Assembly: GCF_018326425.1 (NCBI RefSeq)
Contig: NZ_AP024601.1
Span: 62,001 to 126,000, forward strand
DNA from: Polycladomyces abyssicola
Lineage (GTDB): Bacteria; Bacillota; Bacilli; Thermoactinomycetales; JIR-001
Direction of reading: 5' to 3'
Length of the DNA stretch: 64,000 nucleotides
Shown: piece after piece, positions 20,040-29,110 of the stretch
Numbering within the stretch: the stretch's first letter is position 1
Layout of the letters: each line of letters begins with the position of its first letter
Translations under genes and position numbers: made by a program
The notes under the pieces: model-generated
Seen by the model: only the letters and a program-made list of their open reading frames with translations
Database searches by the model: none
What the model was told of the DNA's origin: nothing

Positions 20040-21075
20040 AGGCCTCGCGGCCTTGTTGGCGCTTTTACTGATGGTGTCGATCTTTGCCACGGCATGTGGA
20101 GCTGATAAAGACAAACCGACCTCTGGACAAAAACAAAATCCGGCAGGACAAGCCGCTTTCCCGCTGAAGACGGACAGCAAAAAGGTGATCGCGGAATACA
20201 ACGGCGGAAAAGTGACCGAGGGCGAGTTCAACCTGTATCTGAACATTCTCGGCTTTTTCCAGCCGCAAGTCTCCATGATGATTCAAATGCCCGGCATGAA
20301 GCAGGAAATCGCCAAACAATACATCGGGGAAATGATGGTCGCCCGTCAAGTGGGGGACAGTGCGGAGTTCCAGAAACAAGCGGATGAATCACTGAAAAAG
20401 ATGGAGGAACAGGTCAAACAATCGCTGGGCAATTCGAAGGAATCCTTCGATCAGATTCTGAAGAAAGCGGGATTTACCAAACCCCAGCTGAAGGCGTTCC
20501 TCATTCGAGGGGAAAAGGTCTCCTCTTACTTTGAGAAGCAAATCAAACCCGATCAGTTGAAAGCCGAATACGACAAATCGGATCAGTTTTACACCGTCAA
20601 GGCAAATCACATATTGATCTCCGTTCAGGACGGCAAGCGTTCCGATGCCGATGCCAAGAAGCGTGCGCTGGAAGTGAAGCAGAAATTGGAGAAGGGCGGG
20701 GACTTTGCCCAGTTGGCAAAGCAGTACTCGGATGATCCTGGTTCCAAAAATACGGGGGGCCTTATCGAAGGCAAGCCGGGGGATTTTGCACCGGAATTTG
20801 CCAATGCGGTGAAAACCCTGGCGTTGAACAAAATCAGCGACCCGGTCAAAACGATGTACGGTTATCATATCATCAAGGTGACCGAGCGGAAAAAACAACC
20901 GTTTGACCAGGTCAAAGACGAAGTGAAACAAATGCTGCTCGAAAAGATGTATAAGGAGTACTTGGCCAAAAACGTAAAGGTGTCCAAGTGGAACCTGCCG
21001 AAAGAACCGCAACCGACCCTACCGGGTTCGGGAACAACCGGCGGACAGGGACAACCCGCTGCTCCCAGCCAATGA
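20023..21075 (+). CDS. prsA: PrsA-type peptidylprolyl isomerase lipoprotein
   Basis: PrsA lipoproteins help exported proteins fold at the outer face of the membrane. A lipoprotein signal (MRRMNKGLAALLALLLMV) ends at FATAC, a slightly atypical lipobox with Ala at -3. A parvulin (PpiC) domain spans about 190-285, with KANHILIS and GYHIIKVTE. The N-terminal region is SurA-like. ATG 20023, nine bases after AAAGGAG, starts inside mfd. The C-terminal tail is rich in Pro, Gly and Gln. It is an insertion relative to B. subtilis, where spoVT follows mfd. Confidence 0.92.
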   Translation: MRRMNKGLAALLALLLMVSIFATACGADKDKPTSGQKQNPAGQAAFPLKTDSKKVIAEYNGGKVTEGEFNLYLNILGFFQPQVSMMIQMPGMKQEIAKQYIGEMMVARQVGDSAEFQKQADESLKKMEEQVKQSLGNSKESFDQILKKAGFTKPQLKAFLIRGEKVSSYFEKQIKPDQLKAEYDKSDQFYTVKANHILISVQDGKRSDADAKKRALEVKQKLEKGGDFAQLAKQYSDDPGSKNTGGLIEGKPGDFAPEFANAVKTLALNKISDPVKTMYGYHIIKVTERKKQPFDQVKDEVKQMLLEKMYKEYLAKNVKVSKWNLPKEPQPTLPGSGTTGGQGQPAAPSQ

Positions 21076-21135
21076 TGACCGCGGGTTGTCGCCCGGATTA
21101 CAGGAAAATCTAACGAGTAGACATGCTCTTAAAGG

Positions 21136-21173
21136 AGCCCGCAGGACTTTATAGTCAACCTGCGGGCTTTTTT
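21136..21173 (+). terminator. prsA terminator
   Basis: AGCCCGCAGG and CCTGCGGGCT pair around 13 bases, followed by a T-run. Confidence 0.9.
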
Positions 21174-21323
21174 GTTGTTGCTTTGAACCACTCGTGATTC
21201 AGGTGAGCCGTTTTCCCTGCAATAAATGAATACGCAGGATACCGCGGACTTTCTCTTGTGGTTTGAAAAGTCAAATGATTCTTGATGTAATTGGAAAATA
21301 CCCCCTGTTTTGTTTCGAAGGGG

Positions 21324-21372
21324 CCTATCCGCATAATTAATTGGAAGCAGATGAATACTATGGGCGGATAGG
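21324..21372 (+). promoter_or_regulatory. Candidate sigma-G promoter of spoVT inside a perfect inverted repeat
   Basis: GCATA (21331-21335), 18 bases, AATACTA (21354-21360) matches 11 of 12 positions of GHATR-N18-CATNHTA. CCTATCCGC (21324-21332) and GCGGATAGG (21364-21372) are perfect inverted repeats flanking it. SpoVT is a forespore regulator known to act on its own gene, so these arms are a candidate operator. Confidence 0.65.
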
Positions 21373-21437
21373 ACGCATCAGACAACACCAAGGCCTGATC
21401 CGGAAAAATCATCGACGAAAGTGAGGCATCACAACAT

Positions 21438-21980
21438 ATGAAAGCTACCGGCATCGTCCGGCGCATCGACGATTTGGGACGTGTGGTCATTCCGAAGGAA
21501 ATTCGCCGGACGCTTCGTATTCGGGAAGGGGATCCGTTGGAAATCTTTGTGGATCGTGACGGAGAAGTGATCTTGAAAAAATATTCTCCCATCGGTGAGT
21601 TGGGGGATTTTGCTCAAGAGTATGCGGAATCCTTGTTTGAAAATCTTCAACATATCGTGTTGATCTGTGATCGGGACAGTGTGATCGCCGTCGCCGGCGG
21701 ACCCAAAAAAGAGTATCTGGAAAAACCGGTGGGCAGCCTGGTGGAATCCTGTATGGATCAGCGACGCACCATTTTGGAAGCCAATCCCAGTCGGGCAGAG
21801 CTGATCCGTGACATGCCAGAACAATATCAATCGTTCGTGGTGGCACCGATCATTGCGGGTGGGGACCCGATCGGCGCCGTAATCCTTCTGACCAAAAAAG
21901 AAGGCGTACGCATGGGGGACCTGGAAGTGAAGATTGCAGGGACAGCCGCCGGATTTTTGGGTAAACAGATGGAGCAATGA
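21438..21980 (+). CDS. spoVT: Stage V sporulation protein T
   Basis: SpoVT is an AbrB-like transcription factor that tunes sigma-G-dependent genes in the forespore. Residues 1-50 form the swapped-hairpin DNA-binding domain (GIVRRIDDLGRVVIPKEIRR), and residues about 60-180 a GAF-like domain (VLICDRDSVIAVAGG, FVVAPIIAGGDPIGAVIL). The 180 residues are the usual length. A sigma-G-like promoter within an inverted repeat lies 78 bases upstream, and AAAGTGAGG is the ribosome site. Confidence 0.97.
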   Translation: MKATGIVRRIDDLGRVVIPKEIRRTLRIREGDPLEIFVDRDGEVILKKYSPIGELGDFAQEYAESLFENLQHIVLICDRDSVIAVAGGPKKEYLEKPVGSLVESCMDQRRTILEANPSRAELIRDMPEQYQSFVVAPIIAGGDPIGAVILLTKKEGVRMGDLEVKIAGTAAGFLGKQMEQ

Positions 21981-22012
21981 CTCAGGGATACGGTGATGCG
22001 GTGGAACAATCT

Positions 22013-22038
22013 AAGCGGGCTACAGCCTGCTTTTTTCT
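22013..22038 (+). terminator. spoVT terminator
   Basis: AAGCGGGC and GCCTGCTT pair around TACA, followed by TTTTC. Confidence 0.85.
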
Positions 22039-22201
22039 TTGCTTGCAAACATAAAAGGAAGCTGATTCGGGTACTCCGTTCGGTGGTCAGGTGGTTGGTT
22101 TCATGCTACAATATCAAAGATCCGATCGGACTGCTGACAATCCCGTTGTCGGCAGTTTCGTTTTGTTGGATGTCTGGAGGCGGACGGGAAAGGAGATCAT
22201 C

Positions 22202-23818
22202 ATGTCACGGAGGTATTCCTTCGTCCGAGGGGCGGCCATTTTGGGTGCCGCCGCATTTGTGTCCAAACTGCTGGGGGCATTGTACAAAGTGCCCTACCAA
22301 AACATCACAGGTAATGAGGGCCTGTTCGTCTACCAGCAGGTATATCCGTTGTACAGTACTTTGTTGTTGCTTGCCACCGCCGGATTCCCCACGGCGATAT
22401 CCAAGATGGTATCAGAACGTCTGGCTGAAGGGGATCGTGATGCGGCCGGACGGATTTTCCGTGTGGCAACGGTCATCCTAAGCATAACCGGATTGTGTTT
22501 GTTTGTCTTGTTGTTTGTCGGAGCAGAAACAATCGCCACGTGGATGGGAAGTCAACAACTGCTCACGCTCCCGATCCGGACCGTGTCGTTTGCATTGCTG
22601 GTCGTACCGGTCGTATCTGTCATCCGTGGCTATTTTCAAGGACATCAGGACATGATGCCTACGGCTGTATCCCAAGTGATGGAGCAGTTGGTTCGCGTCG
22701 CCACCATTCTGATTGCCGCTTGGTGGTTTATGACCACCGGTGCAGGTGTCGTGATGGCGGGTGCCGGGGCGATGTTTGGGGCATTTACCGGTGCGACGGC
22801 TGCATTGGTGTTTCTGCTGTTCACATGGAACCGACATTTTCGAGGCCAACCTGTACGCCGAGGAACCGCTCCCGGTCAACGAGAAAATGAATGGCAAATT
22901 GCACGTCAACTGTTGGTGTTGTCACTGCCGATCTGCTTGGGGTCCCTGGTAATGCCGTTGTTGTCTCTGACGGATTCCTTTACTGTCACCAACATTTTGT
23001 TGCAACAGGGGTGGCAACCGACAGAAGCTGTTGCGGCCAAAGGCATTTTTGATCGTGGACAACCGTTGATCCAGTTTGCATCCTTTTTTGCCGGATCATT
23101 GTCCTTGTCACTGGTGCCGGCGATCGCCTCCGCACGTGCTCACCGGGATGAGAAAGAAGTACTCCGGCTTTCCCATACGGCTTTGCGGCTGACGGTGGTG
23201 TTGGGCTTGCCTGCCTCTGTGGGGTTGGCGATCGTTGCCAGACCGACCAACGTGATGCTGTACGAAGATGCGGCGGGAACGGCCGCGCTGTCCATTCTGG
23301 CTTTTGCCGCTTTGTTTTCCATGGTAAAAATGACGGCGGCCGGCGTGTTGCAGGGATTGGGCAACGTATATGTACCCGCACGCAATTTGTTGATCGGTGT
23401 AGCGGTGAAAGTGGTGGCCAATTTGCTGCTGATTCCCGTCTGGGATATTCGGGGTGCTGCTTTGGCCACGGTGTTGGGTTACGGTGTGGCGGCCCAGTTA
23501 AACTTGCGAACGTTGAGACAGATGGGGATTGGATGGAGATGGCGGGATGCATTGCTTCCCCTCACTGGACCGACGGCCGTGATGAGCCTGGCGGTCTGGT
23601 TTGCGATGTGGGGATTGGAGTGGTTGTTGACGGGTTGGTTGCCGGAACGTTTGATGATGACGATCGTTGCGCTGATTTCGGTGTCAGTTGGTGTGGCCGT
23701 GTACGGATTTGCCTTGATCCGCTTCGGTGTGGTGAGCAGGGCGGATCTCGAAAAAATGCCGAAGATCGGTCCCAAACTGATTCCGCTAGTGGAGCGGTTG
23801 CGCCGATCTGACGGGTAA
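22202..23818 (+). CDS. SpoVB/YabM-type polysaccharide transporter (MATE/MOP flippase)
   Basis: This 538-residue membrane protein belongs to the MOP flippase superfamily with SpoVB, MurJ and Wzx, which move lipid-linked sugars across the membrane. Many hydrophobic segments are visible from GAAILGAAAFVSKLLGALYK onward, consistent with 14 helices. AAAGGAG ahead of ATG 22202 fixes the start; the frame runs back to 22091. Position after spoVT and before mazG matches yabM. The substrate is unknown; a cortex or teichoic precursor is possible. Confidence 0.88.
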   Translation: MSRRYSFVRGAAILGAAAFVSKLLGALYKVPYQNITGNEGLFVYQQVYPLYSTLLLLATAGFPTAISKMVSERLAEGDRDAAGRIFRVATVILSITGLCLFVLLFVGAETIATWMGSQQLLTLPIRTVSFALLVVPVVSVIRGYFQGHQDMMPTAVSQVMEQLVRVATILIAAWWFMTTGAGVVMAGAGAMFGAFTGATAALVFLLFTWNRHFRGQPVRRGTAPGQRENEWQIARQLLVLSLPICLGSLVMPLLSLTDSFTVTNILLQQGWQPTEAVAAKGIFDRGQPLIQFASFFAGSLSLSLVPAIASARAHRDEKEVLRLSHTALRLTVVLGLPASVGLAIVARPTNVMLYEDAAGTAALSILAFAALFSMVKMTAAGVLQGLGNVYVPARNLLIGVAVKVVANLLLIPVWDIRGAALATVLGYGVAAQLNLRTLRQMGIGWRWRDALLPLTGPTAVMSLAVWFAMWGLEWLLTGWLPERLMMTIVALISVSVGVAVYGFALIRFGVVSRADLEKMPKIGPKLIPLVERLRRSDG

Positions 23819-23831
23819 AGGGGGAGTTCCA

Positions 23832-25304
23832 TTGCAAGGAACCATCACAATCGTCGGTTTGGGTTTCGGTGATGTATCCGCGTTGCCGATGGGAACGTTG
23901 GAGACGTTGGAGCGTGCGGATGCTTTGTGGCTCCGAACAGAAGACCATCCGGTAGTTGATTGGTTGAGAGAACGTGGCCTTGGTTTCGCTACTTTCGATT
24001 CCGTATATGAAGCACACGCCGATTTTGAATCCGTCTATCGGGAAATCGTCGATCGGTTGCTGGCCGAGGCCAAGGCGGGCCGTCCAGTTGTGTATGCGGT
24101 GCCCGGACACCCAATGGTGGCGGAGCGGACGGTTCGTCTGTTACGGGAGGAAGGCCCCCGACACGGTATCCGGGTCGATGTACGTGGGGGTGGTAGTTTT
24201 CTCGACGCGGCGTTCGCACGGCTAGGCATTGATCCGATTGACGGGTTCCTTCTCCTGGACGGGACCGATCTGTCTGCCGATCGCCTCGATCCGCGGGTGC
24301 ACCAGCTGATCGCGCAGGTGTACGATCGGATGGTCGCTTCCGACATCAAGCTGACGTTGATGGAAGTCTACCCGGACGACTTTCCGGTTACGGTGGCGAA
24401 CGCGCTGGGAGTAGAGGAAAGGGAACGGATCGAAACAGTTCCGCTATATCAACTGGACCGCGAGGAGCGATTTGACAACCTTACCCTGTTGTATATTCCG
24501 CCTACGGACAAGGCAGCGGTGCTCAACCGTCGTTTCGATACCTTGACCGGCATCATCGCCCGATTGCGCGGACCGGGGGGATGTCCGTGGGATCGTAAAC
24601 AGACGCATCAGAGTCTGCGCAAATATCTACTGGAAGAAGCGTATGAGTTTTTGGATGCGTTGGCTGAAGAGGACCCTGATGCGATGGCGGACGAACTGGG
24701 AGACGTACTGTTGCAGGTCGTCCTTCACGCTCAGATTGCCCGGGAGGAAGGCACATTCGATATCCGGGACGTGATAGGGAATCTCTCAGAGAAACTGATT
24801 CGTCGCCATCCGCACGTATTTGGCGACGAATCGGCTGAAACGGCTGAAGACGTCAAGCAGAAATGGGACGAAATCAAGCAGCTGGAGCGTGCGGATCAAC
24901 CCGAGTCCCGCTCTTTGCTGGACGGTGTTTCTTCACAATTCCCCGCGCTTCTTCGTTCGATGGAATTGCAAAAGCGGGCGGCCAAAGTGGGCTTTGATTG
25001 GGAAAAATCCGAAGACGTTCGCGACAAGGTGATGGAAGAGCTGGACGAACTGTTCCGGGCTGAAGATCCCACTCACCGGGAAGAAGAACTGGGTGATCTG
25101 CTGTTTGTCGTCTCAGCACTGGCGCGCTTTTTCGATGTGGACCCCGAACAGGCGTTGCTCGGGGCTTGCCGCAAGTTTACCAAACGTTTTCAGTGGGTAG
25201 AAAAACGGGCAAGAGAGGACGGCCGACCGCTGTCCGAGATTCCGATGGCAGAGCTGGATGCTTGGTGGGAGGAAGCCAAGGAAAACATGCCTGATGAATC
25301 ATGA
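23832..25304 (+). CDS. mazG: MazG-type NTP pyrophosphohydrolase with N-terminal methylase-like domain (YabN)
   Basis: The 490-residue protein fuses a tetrapyrrole-methylase-like domain (about 1-215: TIVGLGFGDVSALPMG, YAVPGHPMVAERTV) to a MazG nucleotide pyrophosphohydrolase (about 225-490). The MazG part shows CPWDRKQTHQSLRKYLLEEA, EFLDALAEED and DELGDVLLQV, whose acidic residues bind magnesium. MazG removes aberrant or signalling nucleotides; the N-terminal domain's role is unknown. Start TTG 23832 follows AAAGGGGGAG. The fused form is normal for Bacillales YabN. Confidence 0.95.
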   Translation: MQGTITIVGLGFGDVSALPMGTLETLERADALWLRTEDHPVVDWLRERGLGFATFDSVYEAHADFESVYREIVDRLLAEAKAGRPVVYAVPGHPMVAERTVRLLREEGPRHGIRVDVRGGGSFLDAAFARLGIDPIDGFLLLDGTDLSADRLDPRVHQLIAQVYDRMVASDIKLTLMEVYPDDFPVTVANALGVEERERIETVPLYQLDREERFDNLTLLYIPPTDKAAVLNRRFDTLTGIIARLRGPGGCPWDRKQTHQSLRKYLLEEAYEFLDALAEEDPDAMADELGDVLLQVVLHAQIAREEGTFDIRDVIGNLSEKLIRRHPHVFGDESAETAEDVKQKWDEIKQLERADQPESRSLLDGVSSQFPALLRSMELQKRAAKVGFDWEKSEDVRDKVMEELDELFRAEDPTHREEELGDLLFVVSALARFFDVDPEQALLGACRKFTKRFQWVEKRAREDGRPLSEIPMAELDAWWEEAKENMPDES

Positions 25305-25429
25305 TCCGCCGGAGTACCTTTACGCGAACCGTCGGTAAAATAGATGGGTTTTTCCATTTCTGGGGAAGGATTTCGTTTCTTCACACAGAAGGTAAACCAG
25401 TGAGTACCGACAAAAGGAGGTAGCGTGGA

Positions 25430-25702
25430 GTGAACAAGCAGGATTTGATCACCCGCATCTCTCAAAACAGCGGGATGACCAAAAAAGACGTCGAAGCGGT
25501 CATCAACCACTTTTTAAATGAAATTACGCAAGCGCTCAGCGAAGGTGAGAAGGTCCAACTGATCGGCTTTGGGACATTTGAAACGCGCAAACGTTCCGGC
25601 CGAGTCGGACGGAATCCGCAGACGGGGGCGACGATTGAAATTCCGGAATCCCAAGTGCCTGCCTTCCGTGCAGGCAGCCGGCTGAAAGAAGCCGTGAAGT
25701 AA
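25430..25702 (+). CDS. hup: HU family DNA-binding protein
   Basis: HU is the main nucleoid protein that bends and compacts DNA as a dimer. The 90 residues start MNKQDLITRISQ and contain GFGTFETRKRSGRVGRNPQT, the beta-arm signature. Start is GTG 25430, nine bases after AAAGGAGG. It is followed after one base by rqcP. In B. subtilis the main HU gene hbs lies elsewhere, so an HU gene at this position is a difference from that species. Confidence 0.95.
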   Translation: MNKQDLITRISQNSGMTKKDVEAVINHFLNEITQALSEGEKVQLIGFGTFETRKRSGRVGRNPQTGATIEIPESQVPAFRAGSRLKEAVK

Positions 25703-25703
25703 G

Positions 25704-25994
25704 ATGCGGCTGGACAAGTTCCTCAAGGTGTCCCGTTTGGTGAAGCGGCGGACGTTGGCCAAAGAAGTATGCGACCAAGGTCGCGTGCAGGTCAACGGCC
25801 GCCCCGCCAAAGCGGGCACCAATGTCTCCGTCGGCGACCAACTCACCATTCGATTCGGCAAAAAACTGCTCACGGTTCGCGTTGACTCCATTGCGGAAAC
25901 CTCCAGGAAAGCGGAAGCAAGCCAGATGTACACGATTGTGTCAGAGGAAACATTGTCGGAATCGTCTTCGGACGAGACAGAAGAGGTGTCCTAA
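25704..25994 (+). CDS. rqcP: S4-domain RNA-binding protein RqcP
   Basis: RqcP (YabO) works with RqcH in ribosome-associated quality control, stabilising P-site tRNA on stalled 50S subunits during Ala tailing. The 96 residues have an S4 domain at the N-terminus (MRLDKFLKVSRLVKRRTLAKE, split by family norms, then VQVNGRPAKAG) and a Ser/Glu-rich tail. ATG 25704 nearly abuts the hup stop. Position before yabP matches yabO. Confidence 0.92.
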   Translation: MRLDKFLKVSRLVKRRTLAKEVCDQGRVQVNGRPAKAGTNVSVGDQLTIRFGKKLLTVRVDSIAETSRKAEASQMYTIVSEETLSESSSDETEEVS

Positions 25995-26049
25995 CGGGGA
26001 GTCATGATTTCCCAGGCGGGCGACAAGAGTTAAGTTCGGCCAAGCATCG

Positions 26050-26135
26050 ATTGGGAAAGCGCAGGAACCTCATCGCGGACAATATCTTCTGAGCGAAGCG
26101 TAATTTGCCCGCGGCGTCCTCGAATCAAGAGGAAG
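26050..26135 (-). repeat. Degenerate core fragment of the palindromic repeat family
   Basis: CAGGAA, ATCGCGG, CAATATCTTCTGAGCGAAG and TTTGCCCGCGG follow in the order found in the repeat at 32878. The terminal GTGTCTGG ends are no longer clear. It lies between rqcP and yabP. Confidence 0.55.
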
Positions 26136-26197
26136 AATCGCTCTGGTTCTAACGTCTTGACGTCGTCCATATCATGTACCGAGAGGGGGTACATGCC

Positions 26198-26488
26198 ATG
26201 GTCGACGAATTGTATACAGCCGCCCGTCACGAGGTGGTGCTGAGCGGGAGAAACGCTTTGGACGTGTCGGGCGTGGTCAGCGTGGAGAGTTTTGACAGCG
26301 AGGAATTCCTGTTAAATACCGAGTGCGGCTACTTGGGCATCCGCGGACAGAACCTGCACATCAAAAGTTTGGATTTGGAACAAGGCAAAGTATCAATTGA
26401 AGGCAGCTTTTACGAAATGAGCTACTTGGATGACGGCACTTCCCGCATGGAAAGAACGAAAGGATTGTTGGGCAGGTTGTTCCGGTGA
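26198..26488 (+). CDS. yabP: Sporulation protein YabP
   Basis: YabP is a mother-cell sporulation protein of the YabP/YqfC family, small beta-rich proteins of unknown mechanism. The 96 residues include HEVVLSGRNALDVSGVVSVESFD and ECGYLGIRGQNLHIKSLDLE, the family core. ATG 26198 follows AGAGGGGGT; an in-frame ATG 26174 lies before this site. The stop overlaps the yabQ start as GTGA, so the pair is translationally coupled, as in B. subtilis where it is transcribed by sigma-E. Confidence 0.93.
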   Translation: MVDELYTAARHEVVLSGRNALDVSGVVSVESFDSEEFLLNTECGYLGIRGQNLHIKSLDLEQGKVSIEGSFYEMSYLDDGTSRMERTKGLLGRLFR

Positions 26489-27063
26489 GTCTTGAAGCGC
26501 AATGGCTGACGATGGGCTGGATGACCGCCTCCGGTATCATCCTCGGCGTGTTGCTGGACATTTATCGGGTGATGAAAGGCCGGTTCCGGTTCAGGGGATG
26601 GGTCGTCTCGCTCATCGACCTGTTATATTGGACAGTGGCCGCAGGTTTGGTGTTCGGCTTGCTGATGTGGAGCAATTGGGGTGTGCTCCGCTTTTATGTC
26701 TTCCTCGCTGTCGTGCTCGGTATTGCGCTCTACTATTTCTGGATGAGCCGGACGATGATCCGGTTGATCTCTTGGACGATCCGCTTGGTGGAGTGGATGA
26801 TCCGGATTGTGTTCCGTACGTTGTATGTCACCTTTTGGGTTCCGCTCACATACGCATGGACAGCCTTGGGCTTCATAGGGGCTGGAACGATACGTTTGCT
26901 TCTCGTACTGCTTCGGGTCATCCGGCGGATCACAATCGCCGATGTCTGGCTGATCCGTCCCTGGATCCGGTATGTCCGGCCCCGGATCATTCCCTGTCTG
27001 AGTTGGGTCCGTTCGTTATGGCAGCGGATAACTTGCCTGTTTTCCAGAAACAGAGAGAAATGA
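26485..27063 (+). CDS. yabQ: Spore cortex biosynthesis protein YabQ
   Basis: YabQ is a mother-cell membrane protein needed for cortex formation in B. subtilis. The 192 residues start with about four hydrophobic segments (WLTMGWMTASGIILGVLLDI, then LLYWTVAAGLVFGLL and FYVFLAVVLGIALYYF) and end in a basic tail. GLLMWSNWGVLRFYVF is typical of the family. The start is GTG 26485 overlapping yabP. The stop overlaps a possible divIC start at 27060. Confidence 0.92.
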   Translation: MSLEAQWLTMGWMTASGIILGVLLDIYRVMKGRFRFRGWVVSLIDLLYWTVAAGLVFGLLMWSNWGVLRFYVFLAVVLGIALYYFWMSRTMIRLISWTIRLVEWMIRIVFRTLYVTFWVPLTYAWTALGFIGAGTIRLLLVLLRVIRRITIADVWLIRPWIRYVRPRIIPCLSWVRSLWQRITCLFSRNREK

Positions 27064-27074
27064 GGATGATGCCC

Positions 27075-27452
27075 ATGATCCGAAAACCTGCCGCGAACAA
27101 TGTTGTGACATTTCGACCGCAGCGAACGGCACAAGCTTCATCGGCCGGTCGCCTCGACCACCGGTCGATTTCCCCGAAAGCGCGACGGCGTCGATTGGTG
27201 TGGCTGGCCATCATGTGCACTTTTCTCGTCTGGTTTCTTGTTGAACTGATCATTCAGACGGGGAGAATTTCGGAAGCCGAAGCCGCATTGGCAGAGAAAC
27301 GTGCACAAATCTCCGCACTACAAGCGCGCCAGAAACAACTGCGGGAGCAAATCCAGCGGATGCAGACGGATACGTACATGGAAGAGATGGCCAGAAAATT
27401 GGGCTATACCAAAGATGATCAAGAGGAACTCTATCTCATATCGAACGAGTGA
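27075..27452 (+). CDS. divIC: Septum formation initiator DivIC (FtsB-like)
   Basis: DivIC is a bitopic division protein that joins FtsL and DivIB in the divisome. The 125 residues have a cytoplasmic basic N-terminus, one membrane helix (LVWLAIMCTFLVWFLVELII, about 50-69), a coiled coil (ISEAEAALAEKRAQ, ISALQARQKQLREQIQR) and the conserved KLGYTKDDQEELYL end. ATG 27075 is nine bases from GAGG and gives the B. subtilis length; 27060 and 27066 are alternatives. Confidence 0.93.
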   Translation: MIRKPAANNVVTFRPQRTAQASSAGRLDHRSISPKARRRRLVWLAIMCTFLVWFLVELIIQTGRISEAEAALAEKRAQISALQARQKQLREQIQRMQTDTYMEEMARKLGYTKDDQEELYLISNE

Positions 27453-27500
27453 GGACAATCTCGTTCCGTCAGATCCGGCTTGAGGGTGCAGGTGGAGCGA

Positions 27501-27538
27501 ACCGGGAATGAATTGGACAGTCTTCACCAGACACGCTT
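27501..27538. repeat. Terminal remnant of the palindromic repeat family
   Basis: ACAGTCTTCACCAGACACGC (27517-27536) is the right terminus found in the copies at 6380 and 32878. No clear partner end is visible. Confidence 0.5.
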
Positions 27539-27588
27539 GGAAGAGCTGGGATTAACCTCAAAAGGGGATGCGAGAGGTTTCATCATCC

Positions 27589-27618
27589 GACCCGCCGCCA
27601 ACCGCGGCGGGTTTTTTT
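27589..27618 (+). terminator. divIC operon terminator
   Basis: CCCGCCGC and GCGGCGGG pair around CAACC, followed by seven T. Confidence 0.92.
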
Positions 27619-27792
27619 ATGGAGCAAATCGGGGAGAATGACGAAAGAGTAGGACCGTTTTGTACCGATCATGATTCGGCTTTGACTGTACAGCAGGATT
27701 CCCCAGTTATAACGGAGAACTGTTTCGAGGAATCGCCGGGCGGAATAAGCTAAAACCGAACCACTGTCCGGGTCGAAAGGGGGAGCCGTGGG

Positions 27793-29085
27793 ATGTACGT
27801 CAAACGTTGGTTGGGCATGGCCATGATCGGTTTGCTTACATTGGGTATGATGGGCTCTGAAGTGGCCGACGGGGCAGAAACCTTGACCCGTAATGACCAC
27901 GGTCATGTGAAAACGGGGTTGGAAATATTGTTGGAACACCCGGAATCCCTCGCCGGGAAGCGCGTCGGGCTGATCACCAACCCGACTGGCATGACCAGAG
28001 ATTACCAACACGGATTGGATGCCATGTTGGCCAAGGGGATTCATGTTGTGAAGGTGTATGGACCGGAGCATGGCGTCCGCGGGACGGAGCAGGCAGGTCA
28101 AACACCAGGGTCCTATGTTGACCCGCGAACTGGATTACCGTTTGTCAATCTATATGGTAAGAAGCCGGATGAGATGGTGTCTTTGTTTGATGGTGTCGAT
28201 GTGCTGGTGTTTGATATCCAGGACGTAGGAACACGCTTTTACACCTATATTTACACGATGGCCTACGCCATGGAGGCGGCGGCCAAGGCAGACATCCCAT
28301 TTATCGTGCTGGACCGTCCCAATCCGATCGGCGGGGAAATGGTGGAGGGGCCAGTGTTGGACCCTGCGTACCGCTCCTTTGTCGGGTTGTTTCCGATTCC
28401 GCTACGCCACGGGATGACAGTGGGGGAATTGGCCCAGTTGTTCAACGGGGAGTTCCTGCCTGAGGAAACGGGAGGAAAACGGGCACGATTAACAGTGATC
28501 CGGATGAGCGGATGGAAGCGCAATCAATGGTACGATCAGACGGGGCTGCCTTGGGTTCCGCCGTCACCCAACATACCGACACTGGATACGGCCACGGTGT
28601 ATCCGGGCATGGGATTGATCGAGGGAACCAATCTGTCGGAGGGACGGGGTACCACACGTCCGTTCGAGTTGATCGGCGCACCTTATATCGAAGGATGGAA
28701 ATTGGCGGAGGCACTGAATCGGGCGAAGTTGCCGGGGGTCTCGTTCAGGGAGGCGTATTTCACCCCCACGTTTTCCAAATATACGGGGAAGACGGTCGGG
28801 GGCGTGCAGATATACGTGGAGGATCGCCGTACGTTTGACCCGGTGTTGACCGGATTGACCATCATCCAAACAGTGAAGCAACTGTATCCCGACCAGTTCG
28901 CTTGGCGGGAAACCGAGGAACCGTACTGGATTGACAAACTGACGGGGACAGATCAGGTCCGCAAGCAAATTGACGCGGGCGTTCCCGCCAAAGAAATCGC
29001 CGCCCAGTGGAAAGAGGGACTGGAATCCTTCCGGCATATGCGGAGTAAGTATTTATTGTATCCGCCGCATGATCCCAAAAATTGA
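27793..29085 (+). CDS. namZ: Exo-beta-N-acetylmuramidase NamZ-like (DUF1343)
   Basis: This 430-residue DUF1343 protein resembles B. subtilis NamZ (glycoside hydrolase family 171), which removes terminal MurNAc from muropeptides during cell-wall recycling. A signal peptide is visible (MYVKRWLGMAMIGLLTLGMM, cut near VADGA). Conserved segments include GLEILLEHPESLAGKRVGLI, GPEHGVRG, FDIQDVGTRFYTYIYTM, LDRPNPIGG, WVPPSPNIP and GTNLSEGRGTT. It stands between divIC and the tRNA pair, where B. subtilis has yabR. Confidence 0.9.
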   Translation: MYVKRWLGMAMIGLLTLGMMGSEVADGAETLTRNDHGHVKTGLEILLEHPESLAGKRVGLITNPTGMTRDYQHGLDAMLAKGIHVVKVYGPEHGVRGTEQAGQTPGSYVDPRTGLPFVNLYGKKPDEMVSLFDGVDVLVFDIQDVGTRFYTYIYTMAYAMEAAAKADIPFIVLDRPNPIGGEMVEGPVLDPAYRSFVGLFPIPLRHGMTVGELAQLFNGEFLPEETGGKRARLTVIRMSGWKRNQWYDQTGLPWVPPSPNIPTLDTATVYPGMGLIEGTNLSEGRGTTRPFELIGAPYIEGWKLAEALNRAKLPGVSFREAYFTPTFSKYTGKTVGGVQIYVEDRRTFDPVLTGLTIIQTVKQLYPDQFAWRETEEPYWIDKLTGTDQVRKQIDAGVPAKEIAAQWKEGLESFRHMRSKYLLYPPHDPKN

Positions 29086-29110
29086 CTGAGGAAATACCGG
29101 GATTTCATGC

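Noticed and set aside
18951-20276. 441-codon minus-strand frame opposite mfd and prsA
   Set aside because: Shadow of two well-supported genes; low-complexity composition and no start signal.
26160-26180. Sigma-E -10 box (CATATCAT) before yabP
   Set aside because: Only a partial -10 match is present with no acceptable -35 at the right distance, so it was not listed as a promoter.
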